From: a candidate division WS1 bacterium
GTDB lineage: Bacteria > Armatimonadota > Zipacnadia > Zipacnadales > Zipacnadaceae
Assembly: GCA_012523355.1 (NCBI GenBank)
Contig: JAAYIR010000296.1
Span: 1-37,678 of the forward strand
Length of the DNA: 37,678 bases
Direction: 5' to 3'
Shown here: piece by piece, positions 6,482 through 14,356 of the stretch
Layout of the letters: every line of letters starts with the position of its first letter
How positions within the stretch are numbered: the stretch's first letter is position 1
Made by a program: the position numbers and the translations under genes
The notes under the pieces: generated by a model
Seen by the model: the letters and a program-made list of their open reading frames with translations, nothing else
Databases searched by the model: none
Told to the model about the DNA's origin: nothing

Positions 6482-7485
6482 TGGCGATAGCTATCGCGGT
6501 AGTGCTGGCGGGAGTAGCAGGTTTCCTGCTGTGGCTGGGGCACAGAGCCTGGCGGCAGATGGCGGGGAGCGCAGGCCGGCTGGTGGAGGCGCGGCCTGAG
6601 GCCCGCGAGATCCGGATGCCCCAGCGCCCCCCCCGGGCGGATGCTCTGGTGTATCTCTTCGGGCACTGCTTCGCGCGTCCCCCGCGTCCGGGGCGCTCAG
6701 CCGGCCGGCTGGCGGCCTTTGACCCGATGACCGGCCAGGAGTTGGAGGCGCGAGAGTGGGCGGCCAAGATGCTCTTTGCTCTCATCACCGAGGAGCGGGA
6801 GGCCGGGACCATGGAGTTCCGCATCGTGGAACGTACCCCCACCATGATGCCGCCCTTCCCGCACAAGAACTGGGAGCTCGAGCTGCGGCGTCTGGAGTCA
6901 ACGGCCTCCTCGCCGCTGGGGGATTGTCTGAACGTGGCGTTTGACATGGTGGAGAGGAGAGCCCAGCGGAGAGAGGCCACTCATACTGAGGAGGGGCAGG
7001 AGCTCCGTCTCACCGAGGAAGCGCAATGGTATCCGCTAGACCTGTTAGTTGAGAAGATGCTGCAGGTCGTGCGGACTGAGACCGGGTTTTGGGAGCGGGA
7101 GGGCATTTACGGCGATCTCCGCAACTACGTGGTGGATGCTCTGATCGCTGAGGGCTATCTGGTGGAGAAGGGCGGAGATACGTTGATTGACCACTTCCGG
7201 CGGCGGAAGATCGAGCCGATCCGCGAGACGATTGAGCCGGTAGCCCCGGCGGCGGAGGCTCTGCTGCGACGCCTGCACGTCGTGCGACAGCGCTTCGGCT
7301 CGGCGATCTTCCTGGCCGAGGAGGAGCCGGAAGTCACCTACACGCATCAGAACGCGCCTGCCTCGCTGATCACGCTGGAGGACCCTGCCGGCAGCCTGTT
7401 ATGGGCCGATGCTCTAGGCATCAGCATTTACGAAACGCTGGTGGCCTTGCGGCAACTCGAACCCGCGGGAGAAGGGGGCCTCTAG
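6481..7485 (+). CDS. Membrane-anchored hypothetical protein, folE2 operon
   Basis: A 334-residue protein with one N-terminal membrane helix (AIAIAVVLAGVAGFLLWLG, residues 2-20) and a long hydrophilic part that should be cytoplasmic, given the RAWR after the helix. The body is rich in charged helices. Segments such as YPLDLLVEKMLQVVRTETGF and NYVVDALIAEGYLVEKGGD look like a folded helical domain with a winged-helix feel, but I cannot assign a family. It overlaps folE2 by one base and is followed two bases after its stop by the next ORF, so it is certainly part of the same transcript. Real-gene support: good codon bias and continuous coupling on both sides. Confidence 0.7.
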   Translation: MAIAIAVVLAGVAGFLLWLGHRAWRQMAGSAGRLVEARPEAREIRMPQRPPRADALVYLFGHCFARPPRPGRSAGRLAAFDPMTGQELEAREWAAKMLFALITEEREAGTMEFRIVERTPTMMPPFPHKNWELELRRLESTASSPLGDCLNVAFDMVERRAQRREATHTEEGQELRLTEEAQWYPLDLLVEKMLQVVRTETGFWEREGIYGDLRNYVVDALIAEGYLVEKGGDTLIDHFRRRKIEPIRETIEPVAPAAEALLRRLHVVRQRFGSAIFLAEEEPEVTYTHQNAPASLITLEDPAGSLLWADALGISIYETLVALRQLEPAGEGGL

Positions 7486-7487
7486 GC

Positions 7488-7748
7488 GTGGAGCGGAGTG
7501 AGTTGTGGGAATGGATCGCCCTGATCGTGGTCATACTGCTCTGGTGGCCGTTGGTCTTCCTGGGATGGTTCCCACTTCCCTACAAAATCTTCGTGTATGT
7601 GGCCTCGGTGGCGACCATCACCAACGTGACTGTTCGCCGCGTTCGTCGCGTGCGCGAAGGTCTGCGTTATAGCCAGGAGATTCTGGACGCCGAGCGAAGG
7701 GCACAAGGCCCGCCACCCCTCGAGAGACCGCGGAAGGGAAAGTCATGA
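7488..7748 (+). CDS. Small two-helix membrane protein
   Basis: An 86-residue protein starting at GTG 7488, two bases after the preceding stop. Two hydrophobic segments (WIALIVVILLWWPLVFLGWF and YKIFVYVASVATITNVTV, about residues 9-50) precede a basic, charged C-terminal tail of about 35 residues. The stop TGA overlaps the next gene's ATG (ATGA at 7745-7748). An earlier in-frame ATG would overlap the previous gene by more than 80 bases and was rejected. Function unknown; the length and operon position suggest a partner of the preceding membrane protein. Confidence 0.65.
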   Translation: MERSELWEWIALIVVILLWWPLVFLGWFPLPYKIFVYVASVATITNVTVRRVRRVREGLRYSQEILDAERRAQGPPPLERPRKGKS

Positions 7749-8854
7749 CCCAGCGCGAGCGCATACTTGCCACCTACAGCCACCAGCTTCCCGATCATGT
7801 GCCCCTGGCGTATTGGGGGCGTCCGGACGTTGACGAGCCGCTGATGGAGCATCTGGGACTGGCCTCCATGGAGGAGGTATACGCGAGACTTCAGGTGGAG
7901 CGCTTCGGCGGCGTAGGACTCAGCCTCAGCTTTCCCGTCTGGGAGGCCCGGAGCGACAAGTATGCCCAGGAAGGCGCCTGGCCGGGCGCCGGGAGCGAGC
8001 TGGTCTGGCATGATGACATAACTTTCGAGGACAACTGGGGTACGGTCTGGCGCATTGGCGGTGAGGGCAAGTATCTACAGCATCTCAGCAGCCCGCTGGA
8101 GAAGGCCGAAGACCCCGACGAATACGACTTCCCCGGCCCGGACCGTATTGTGAACGATCCGCACCTGGCTGAGAAGGTCTCGGAGCAGAAGTCCCGGGGT
8201 TTGTATGTTCAGACTGGTGTGGAGCAGCCGTACAAGACGGCCTGGCGGTTGCGGGGCATGGAACAGAACTTGATGGATTACTACGTCAATCGGGAGTTTA
8301 AGGAGAAGCTCTACGAGAAGATCTACGCTACCTGGGGAGAGCTGTGTCGGCGGACGGTGAGCGCGGGGGCAGACGAGTTCCACATCGGGGGGGATATCGC
8401 CATGCAGGACCGGCTGTTCATGAGTCCGCAAGTCTGGCGGGAGGTAGACAAGCCGCGCCTGGCCCGGTTGATAGGAATCGCCAGGGGGATAAATCCTGAC
8501 ATACACGTGTCCATCCATTCAGACGGCAACTTGATGGAGATCATGGACGACCTGGTAGAGATCGGGTTTGATGTTATCAACCCCGTGCAGCCGGAGTGCA
8601 TGGACCCGGTGGAGGTCAAGCGGCGCTGGGGCGATAAGATTTCCCTGTGGGGGTGCGGAAGCCTGCAGCAGGTGCTGCCGTACGGTAGGGTGCAGGACGT
8701 CCGGGACCATGTGAACTATCTGATTGAGAACTGCGGGTATGACGGAGGCCTCTTGCTGGCGCCCTCCAACGTCTGGCAGCCAGACGTGCCCTTGGAGAAC
8801 ATTGTGGCTTTCTACGACACCGCGCTGGAGTATGATCTCAGCAATTTCCGGTAG
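7745..8854 (+). CDS. Uroporphyrinogen decarboxylase-like (URO-D fold) protein
   Basis: A 369-residue protein of the URO-D/methylcobamide methyltransferase-like superfamily. It opens with the family hallmark TQRERILATYSHQLPDHVPL. Later it has HVSIHSDGNLMEIMDDLVEIGFDVINPVQPE, in which His and Asp of HSDG sit where this superfamily binds substrate or metal, then ISLWGCGSLQQVLPYG and the C-terminal GGLLLAPSNVWQPDVPLEN. The members found outside heme operons are generally not true HemE enzymes; they tend to act on methyl groups, glycans or unknown substrates. No hem gene is near. The start overlaps the previous stop (ATGA) and the sulfatase begins 27 bases downstream, so all are likely one transcript. 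The exact reaction cannot be told from sequence. Confidence 0.8.
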   Translation: MTQRERILATYSHQLPDHVPLAYWGRPDVDEPLMEHLGLASMEEVYARLQVERFGGVGLSLSFPVWEARSDKYAQEGAWPGAGSELVWHDDITFEDNWGTVWRIGGEGKYLQHLSSPLEKAEDPDEYDFPGPDRIVNDPHLAEKVSEQKSRGLYVQTGVEQPYKTAWRLRGMEQNLMDYYVNREFKEKLYEKIYATWGELCRRTVSAGADEFHIGGDIAMQDRLFMSPQVWREVDKPRLARLIGIARGINPDIHVSIHSDGNLMEIMDDLVEIGFDVINPVQPECMDPVEVKRRWGDKISLWGCGSLQQVLPYGRVQDVRDHVNYLIENCGYDGGLLLAPSNVWQPDVPLENIVAFYDTALEYDLSNFR

Positions 8855-8881
8855 GCGCGCAACTGCCCGAAGAGACCGAAC

Positions 8882-10279
8882 ATGCCCAAGCCCAACATTC
8901 TCTTCTTCTTCACCGACGACCAGCGCTATGATACCCTCCATGCACTGGGCAACCCGCACATCCACACCCCGAACTTGGACTGGCTGCTGGAGCAGGGAAC
9001 GGTCTTCACCCACGCCCATATTCCCGGGGGAACCTCTCCCGCAGTATGTATGCCCAGTCGGGCCATGATCCACACCGGCCGGACGCTCTTCCATCTGACG
9101 GAGGGCGGGAGGATCATCTCCCCGGAACATGTGACGCTGGGCGAGGCCTTCCGTTCCGCCGGGTATCATACCTTCGGGACCGGGAAGTGGCACAACGAGA
9201 CCGAGGCCTATGCGCGCAGTTTCAGTGCGGGCGCGGAGATCTTTTTCGGGGGCATGGCAGATCACTGGAACGTCCCCGCGTACGACTTCGCTCCTGCGGG
9301 GACGTATGATCATCTTTTGCTAGAAGTACCGAACCCGGGTTCCTCCAATGAACTTCGCGAACGGCGGGGCGATCATGTCCATGCGGGTCGGCACTCGACG
9401 GACACTATCACGGAGGCGGCTCTGCGTTTCATCGAGGAGCAGGATGCCGAAAGCCCCTTTCTGGCCTACGTCTCGTACCTGGCGCCCCACGATCCCCGCA
9501 CCATGCCCCGGGAGTTCCTGGAAAGGTATGATCCAGAGGAGCTGCCCCTGCCGGAGAACTTCATGGGCGGGCACCCCTTCGACAACGGGGAGCTGCATGT
9601 ACGCGACGAGATGCTGGCAGGGTTCCCTCGCACGCCGGAGGAGACCCGACGGCATCTGGCCGAGTACTATGCCATGATCTCGCATCTGGACGCGCGCCTG
9701 GGGGACCTGCTGACCGCGCTACGGAAGAATGAATTGCTCGAAAACACGATTGTGGTCATGGCGGGGGACAACGGCCTGGCGCTGGGGCAACATGGCCTGT
9801 TCGGCAAGCAGAGCTTGTATGAGCACAGCACGCGGGTACCGCTGGTGTTCTCTGGCCCGGGGGTTCCCGTCGGCGCGCGTAGCAGAGCGCTGGTCTACTT
9901 GCTGGACATCTTCCCCACGCTGTGCGACTTGGCTGGACTCGAGACGCCGGATACCGTGGAGGGCGTGAGTCTGGTCCCGGCTCTACAGGCGCCGGAGGCC
10001 CTGGTGCGCAACTCGCTGTACCTGGCCTACACCGACAAGCACCGCGGCGTGCGCACGGACCGTTACAAGCTGATAGAGTACGTAGTGAGAGGTCGGCACA
10101 CGATGACACAGCTCTTCGATCTGGCGGAAGACCCGGCAGAGGTGCGCAACCTGGCCACCGATCCTGCATATGCGGACTTGCTGGGGGAGCTGCGGACCGA
10201 ACTTTTCCGATTGCGGGAGGCCTGGGACGACCAGGCGTCCTCCTGGGGAAAGACCTTCTGGCAGGGGTATGGCGCCTGA
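8882..10279 (+). CDS. Type I sulfatase (arylsulfatase-like)
   Basis: A 465-residue alkaline-phosphatase-superfamily sulfatase. The N-terminus PNILFFFTDDQRYD supplies the calcium-binding aspartates D12 and D13. The formylglycine signature CMPSR (C56 to R60) follows SPAV, so it is a Cys-type enzyme that needs a formylglycine-generating enzyme or an anSME. Further motifs are GTGKWHN, VSYLAPHDPR, VMAGDNGLALGQHGLFGKQ and the C-terminal RTDRYKLIEY. There is no signal peptide, so it is cytoplasmic as written. No FGE or anSME gene is in the window. It probably removes sulfate from a sugar or glycan. It lies 27 bases after the URO-D-like gene; a similar pairing of URO-D-like protein and hydrolase occurs at 32658-34703. 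Confidence 0.92.
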   Translation: MPKPNILFFFTDDQRYDTLHALGNPHIHTPNLDWLLEQGTVFTHAHIPGGTSPAVCMPSRAMIHTGRTLFHLTEGGRIISPEHVTLGEAFRSAGYHTFGTGKWHNETEAYARSFSAGAEIFFGGMADHWNVPAYDFAPAGTYDHLLLEVPNPGSSNELRERRGDHVHAGRHSTDTITEAALRFIEEQDAESPFLAYVSYLAPHDPRTMPREFLERYDPEELPLPENFMGGHPFDNGELHVRDEMLAGFPRTPEETRRHLAEYYAMISHLDARLGDLLTALRKNELLENTIVVMAGDNGLALGQHGLFGKQSLYEHSTRVPLVFSGPGVPVGARSRALVYLLDIFPTLCDLAGLETPDTVEGVSLVPALQAPEALVRNSLYLAYTDKHRGVRTDRYKLIEYVVRGRHTMTQLFDLAEDPAEVRNLATDPAYADLLGELRTELFRLREAWDDQASSWGKTFWQGYGA

Positions 10280-10368
10280 CCTCCAGCGTGGTTCATCAGA
10301 GCACGGGTGATAGGCGGCTTTCCCGGCAAATGGCGACCATTGGCCACCCTCGCGCAGTTGAGGATCGC

Positions 10369-12897
10369 ATGAACGTACAGAAGTTCCTGGATTACCTTTC
10401 AGGCTCGAAACACTATCGCGAACAAATGTTTCACGTGGAACACTTGCCTGCGCGGGAGGCCCGCTACGCTGAACCGGGGCAACTTTTGCCGGAGGCGCTG
10501 AAGCAGGCACTGGGAGACCAGGGCATTGAGCAACTCTATGTCCACCAGGCAGCGGCGCTGGAGGCGGTGTCGCGCGGTGAGCATGTGGCGGTCGTTACCT
10601 CCACGGCCTCGGGCAAGACTCTGACCTATAACCTGCCGGTGCTGGAGGCCATGCTGTCTGACCCTGGAGCACGGGCGCTATATCTCTTCCCGACCAAAGC
10701 GCTGGCGCAAGATCAGTTGCGCGGGCTGGAGCGAACGATTGCCCGGCTGGAGGGCCTGGAGCTGGAGATCGGGACCTACGATGGGGACACAGCACGCTCC
10801 CGCCGAACCGCCCTGCGCGACGCCGGGCGCATCATCCTGACCAACCCCGACATGCTGCATGCGGGCATCCTGCCGCATCACTCGAAATGGGCGCACTTCT
10901 TCGGCAACCTGAGCTACGTGGTGATTGACGAGATTCACATCTACCGGGGCATCTTCGGCAGCAACGTGGCCAACGTGGTGCGCCGGCTGCGGCGCATCTG
11001 CCGGCACTATGGCGCCAACCCACGGTTCATCATGTGCAGCGCGACCATCGGTAACCCGCAGGAGCATGCCTCGCGATTGATCGGATTACCGGTGACGGTG
11101 GTGGAGGACGACGGCTCGCCGCGAGGGCCGCGGAGCTTCATCTTCTGGAATCCGCCCTTCATTGACGACCCGCCCCGGACCCGTCGCAGCTACAATATCG
11201 AGGCGCGCTACCTGATGACCGACCTGATTGCTGAGGCCGGGGCGCAAACCATCGCCTTTGTGCGCACGAGGCTGGGAGCGGAACTGCTCTATCGCTATAC
11301 CCGCGAGTCGCTGGAGCAGATCTCCAGCCGCTACAAGGAGGCCATCCGGCCCTACCGTGGCGGGTATCTGGCGGAGGATCGGCGGGAGATCGAGAGGCTG
11401 CTCTTCTCGCAGCAGCTCTTGGGGGTGACCTCGACCAACGCGCTGGAGCTGGGGATTGATGTGGGGTCGCTGGATGCCTCGCTGATCGTGGGGTACCCCG
11501 GCTCCATCTCCGCTGCCTGGCAGGAGGCGGGCCGAGCCGGGCGGGGTAAGGAGGAGTCGCTTGCGATACTCATCGCCCGCGACGCCCCGATTGACCAGTA
11601 CCTGATGCGCCATCCTGAATACTTCTTCGGGCGTAACCCCGAGCGCGCTGTGGTGGACCCGGAGAATCCCTTTGTGCTGTACCGCCACCTGCGCTGCGCC
11701 CTTCAGGAGCTACCAGTTACCAGCGCCGACGCGGAGTTGTTCGGGCCGTTCATGGGTGGGGTATTGGAGATTCTCGCTGAGGAGGGGCAGACGCGGGAGA
11801 TTCGCGACCGCTGGTACTGGACGGGGCCGGCATATCCGGCCCGGGAAGTTGGCCTGCGCGATTCCGACGACAGCAACTTTGTTATCCACAATCAGGAGAG
11901 CGGGGAGGTCATCGGAGAGATTGATGAATGGGGCGCGTATACCATGCTCCATCCCGAGGCCATCTACATGCATGAGGGGGAGACTTACTTCTGTGAGAAG
12001 TTGGACTTGCAGGAGAAGATCGCCTACGTGCGCCCCGGCGAGTACGATTACTACACTATGGCCGAGTCCGATACTACGGTGCGGGTCCTCGATCTGGCGG
12101 ATGACCCCCCGATTACCAAGACCTGGCGCATCTCGGAGATGGGGTACGGGCCGGTGGAGGTCACTTCGCTGGTCCACATGTTCCGCAAGACCAAGTTCTA
12201 CTCGCTGGACAGTCTCGGCTGGGGAGGGCTGAACCTGCCGCCGGTGGAGTTAGAGACGGTGGCCTGTTGGCTGACTCCACCCCCGGTGGCGATGGCCCGG
12301 GTACGGCAGTACCATCGCGACCCCTTTGAGGGGCTGCTAGGTATCGCCAACGCGGCCAAGGGAGTTTTGCCGCTGCAGGTTCTCTGCGAGCCCTCAGACG
12401 TGGGCATGACGGTGGAGTCGTCAAACTTTGGCACGCCCACCCTGTTCATCTATGATCGCTATAGCGGCGGGTTGGGGTTCGCCCGCAAGTGCTATGACCT
12501 GGTGGAAGAGATTCTCACCCAGGCGCTGCGCCTGATTGAGGAATGCCCGTGTGGCTATGGGTGCCCGAGCTGCGTGGGTTCGCCGGAGCCTCCCGGTACG
12601 CGGGAGGAGCCCGGCACGGCGCGCCCCTTGCCTGACCGCGAGGCGGCGCTGTGTCTCCTGCATGATCTGCTGGGGCTGGAGCCTTTCATCCCTACCATGG
12701 GTGAGCATCTTCCGGCGCAGCTACGGGAGGAGATTCGGCAGCAGGAAGGGGCGACGGGCGCCTCGCCAGGAGGAGAGACAGACGAGACGCCGATCCTGCC
12801 GCCGCAACCGGTGCGGATCACCAGTCTGCCCGAGCACATCGCGGAAAAGATTCGGGCGCAACTCCGGGAGGCCCAGATGCGGAGGGCCAAGCGGTAA
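10369..12897 (+). CDS. mrfA: MrfA-type DEAD/DEAH helicase with C-terminal DUF1998 zinc-binding domain
   Basis: An 842-residue helicase of the MrfA (YprA) family, which in Bacillus subtilis repairs mitomycin-type DNA damage with the MrfB nuclease. Motifs in order: Walker A STASGKT (about 78-84), DEIH (187-190), SATIGNP, a second RecA domain with TSTNALELGIDVG, and QEAGRAGR. After the helicase core, the C-terminal DUF1998 region carries the four-cysteine cluster CPCGYGCPSC (C726, C728, C732, C735). ATG 10369 follows TTGAGG. An in-frame ATG at 10330 is possible, and the still longer open frame overlapping the sulfatase is not credible. The stop overlaps the fpg start (TAATG), coupling two DNA-repair genes. 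No MrfB-like nuclease is visible in the window. Confidence 0.88.
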   Translation: MNVQKFLDYLSGSKHYREQMFHVEHLPAREARYAEPGQLLPEALKQALGDQGIEQLYVHQAAALEAVSRGEHVAVVTSTASGKTLTYNLPVLEAMLSDPGARALYLFPTKALAQDQLRGLERTIARLEGLELEIGTYDGDTARSRRTALRDAGRIILTNPDMLHAGILPHHSKWAHFFGNLSYVVIDEIHIYRGIFGSNVANVVRRLRRICRHYGANPRFIMCSATIGNPQEHASRLIGLPVTVVEDDGSPRGPRSFIFWNPPFIDDPPRTRRSYNIEARYLMTDLIAEAGAQTIAFVRTRLGAELLYRYTRESLEQISSRYKEAIRPYRGGYLAEDRREIERLLFSQQLLGVTSTNALELGIDVGSLDASLIVGYPGSISAAWQEAGRAGRGKEESLAILIARDAPIDQYLMRHPEYFFGRNPERAVVDPENPFVLYRHLRCALQELPVTSADAELFGPFMGGVLEILAEEGQTREIRDRWYWTGPAYPAREVGLRDSDDSNFVIHNQESGEVIGEIDEWGAYTMLHPEAIYMHEGETYFCEKLDLQEKIAYVRPGEYDYYTMAESDTTVRVLDLADDPPITKTWRISEMGYGPVEVTSLVHMFRKTKFYSLDSLGWGGLNLPPVELETVACWLTPPPVAMARVRQYHRDPFEGLLGIANAAKGVLPLQVLCEPSDVGMTVESSNFGTPTLFIYDRYSGGLGFARKCYDLVEEILTQALRLIEECPCGYGCPSCVGSPEPPGTREEPGTARPLPDREAALCLLHDLLGLEPFIPTMGEHLPAQLREEIRQQEGATGASPGGETDETPILPPQPVRITSLPEHIAEKIRAQLREAQMRRAKR

Positions 12898-13730
12898 TGC
12901 CGGAGCTTCCCGAAATCGAGACCATCCGACGGGACCTGGAGCGAGTAGTGAAAGGTGCACAGGTCTTGCGCGTCCAGGCAGAGGATCCGCTTCTCATCAC
13001 TCCTGCCGCCTCACGTAAGCTCAAGCGAGTGGCCAAGGCTCAGACCATCGACCGACTGGACCGCTGTGGAAAGGTGCTGATCATCGGCTTGTCTGGCGGG
13101 TGGAGTGTGCTTCAGCGGTTCGGAATGACCGGCCAGATGTATCCGGTGCAGGCCGGTGAGACGCTGCCGCCGCACACCCGAATGGTCTGGCATCTGGTAG
13201 ATGGGAGGCGGCTGGTGTATCGCGACGCGCGACGCTTCGGCCAGACGCTGCTAGTACGAACCGCGGACCTGGAGAAGACCTTGAGAGAGGAGTGTCGACT
13301 GGGGCATGATGTGCTGGAACCCCAGCTCACACCGATCGAGTTTGCGGCCATGCTGGAGGGCCATCGCACGCCGCTGAAGTGCTTCCTGCTCGACCAGCGT
13401 TACCTGGCGGGGATCGGGAATATCTATGCCTCGGAGATCCTGCACCGCGCACGCCTCAGTCCCTTGCGTTCCGCGAGCAGCCTCAGTCGGAAGGAGCAGT
13501 GTACGCTGCTGCGGATGATCGGGCAGGTCATGGACGAGGCGGTGGCCGCGCAAGGAACCACCATCTCGGACTATGTGACCGGCGAGGGCGCAACAGGTGG
13601 GTTCCAGAGCTTCCTGCGCGTGTACGGTCGGGAGGGCGAGCGCTGCCGCCGGCGTGGCTGTCAGGGCAGAATCCAGCGGGTTGTCCAAGCGCAGAGGAGT
13701 ACCTTCTACTGTCCGGAATGTCAGCGGTGA
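12897..13730 (+). CDS. mutM: Formamidopyrimidine-DNA glycosylase (Fpg/MutM)
   Basis: A 277-residue bifunctional glycosylase/AP lyase that excises 8-oxoguanine and formamidopyrimidines. The N-terminus PELPEIETIRRDLE gives the catalytic proline (after Met removal) and glutamate. The beta-hairpin lysine (CGKVLIIG), the RFGMTGQ strand, the helix-two-turn-helix segment YLAGIGNIYASEIL and the zinc-finger arginine region QRSTFYCPECQ are all present. One oddity: the first zinc cysteines are spaced as CRRRGC (C-x4-C) instead of the usual C-x2-C. Length is normal. The start shares an A with the mrfA stop (TAATG). A terminator follows within 10 bases of the stop, so it ends the operon. Confidence 0.95.
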   Translation: MPELPEIETIRRDLERVVKGAQVLRVQAEDPLLITPAASRKLKRVAKAQTIDRLDRCGKVLIIGLSGGWSVLQRFGMTGQMYPVQAGETLPPHTRMVWHLVDGRRLVYRDARRFGQTLLVRTADLEKTLREECRLGHDVLEPQLTPIEFAAMLEGHRTPLKCFLLDQRYLAGIGNIYASEILHRARLSPLRSASSLSRKEQCTLLRMIGQVMDEAVAAQGTTISDYVTGEGATGGFQSFLRVYGREGERCRRRGCQGRIQRVVQAQRSTFYCPECQR

Positions 13731-13739
13731 CAAACAACG

Positions 13740-13778
13740 GGGCGGACCTGGCTTCATACAGCACCGCCAGGTCCGCCC
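13740..13778. terminator. Bidirectional terminator between fpg and hsp20
   Basis: Perfect 13-bp inverted repeat, GGGCGGACCTGGC (13740-13752) and GCCAGGTCCGCCC (13766-13778), with a 13-nt loop between convergent genes. Short T-containing stretches flank both sides (TTCTG on plus, CGTTGTTTG on minus). Confidence 0.75.
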
Positions 13779-13809
13779 TTCTGTCACGGGCGAGAGTTCC
13801 GCCCTATCC

Positions 13810-14253
13810 CTACTTTACCTCGATCTTCTTGCCGCCCTTGGCCTTCTCGGTCTTGGCGGCGCGTATCTCCAGGATACCGTCATCGAACTTGGCCGAGATG
13901 TTCTCGGAGTCCACGGTGGACGGCCAGGGAATGACGCGATGGAAAGTGCCGTATCGCAGCTCGCGCCGATAGTAGCCCTCCTCCTTGATCTCCTCTTCCT
14001 TCTTCATTTCTCCGTGGATGGTCAGGGCCTCTTCGGTCGCGTTCACCTCGACGTCTTCCTTCTTGGCTCCCGCGAGATTGGCCTTGATTACCACCTCGTT
14101 CTCGGTTTCATAGACGTCCACCGCCGGGCCCCACTCAAATTCCCCACCAGGCAGGGAGACCCATGGGAACCGGGCGAGTTCCCGGAACATTCGGTCCATC
14201 TCATCTACTACATTTCCCAAATTTTGTGGCCTTTGCCAACGTACCAGAGACAT
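13810..14253 (-). CDS. Small heat shock protein (Hsp20/alpha-crystallin)
   Basis: A 147-residue ATP-independent chaperone. The alpha-crystallin domain runs from about residue 42 (WGPAVDVYETENEVVIKANLAG) to 138, with the signature AKFDDGILEI (the AxxxnGvL-type motif) near the end, and a basic tail GGKKIEVK. The N-terminal arm MVDEMDRMFRELAR-like segment is typical of the family. ATG at 14253 has AGGAGGG eight bases upstream. It is transcribed convergently toward fpg. No complete CIRCE element was found upstream, so its control is unclear. Confidence 0.93.
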   Translation of the reverse strand: MSLVRWQRPQNLGNVVDEMDRMFRELARFPWVSLPGGEFEWGPAVDVYETENEVVIKANLAGAKKEDVEVNATEEALTIHGEMKKEEEIKEEGYYRRELRYGTFHRVIPWPSTVDSENISAKFDDGILEIRAAKTEKAKGGKKIEVK

Positions 14254-14338
14254 CCTGTATCCCTCCTATTCGAGTGCTCCGCCGCGACCGGCGGGCACGG
14301 GTCAATTAGGTCTAGTCTTCAGTGTTGTTGACGAGGAA

Positions 14339-14356
14339 AAAGCAGGAGAAGTTCAC
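14339..14356 (+). repeat. Short dispersed repeat, copy 1
   Basis: An 18-base sequence (AAAGCAGGAGAAGTTCAC) that matches 16 of 18 bases of the reverse complement of 23541-23558. It lies at the 3' end of the glycosyltransferase-like gene. It may be a small intergenic repeat family or chance. Confidence 0.25.

Noticed and set aside
7745-8854. True HemE (heme synthesis)
   Set aside because: It has URO-D fold hallmarks but lies in a non-heme context and is divergent; kept as URO-D-like only.
9922-10368. Longer N-terminus for the mrfA-type helicase
   Set aside because: It overlaps the end of the sulfatase in another frame with low-complexity sequence; ATG 10369 has a ribosome site and begins family-like sequence.
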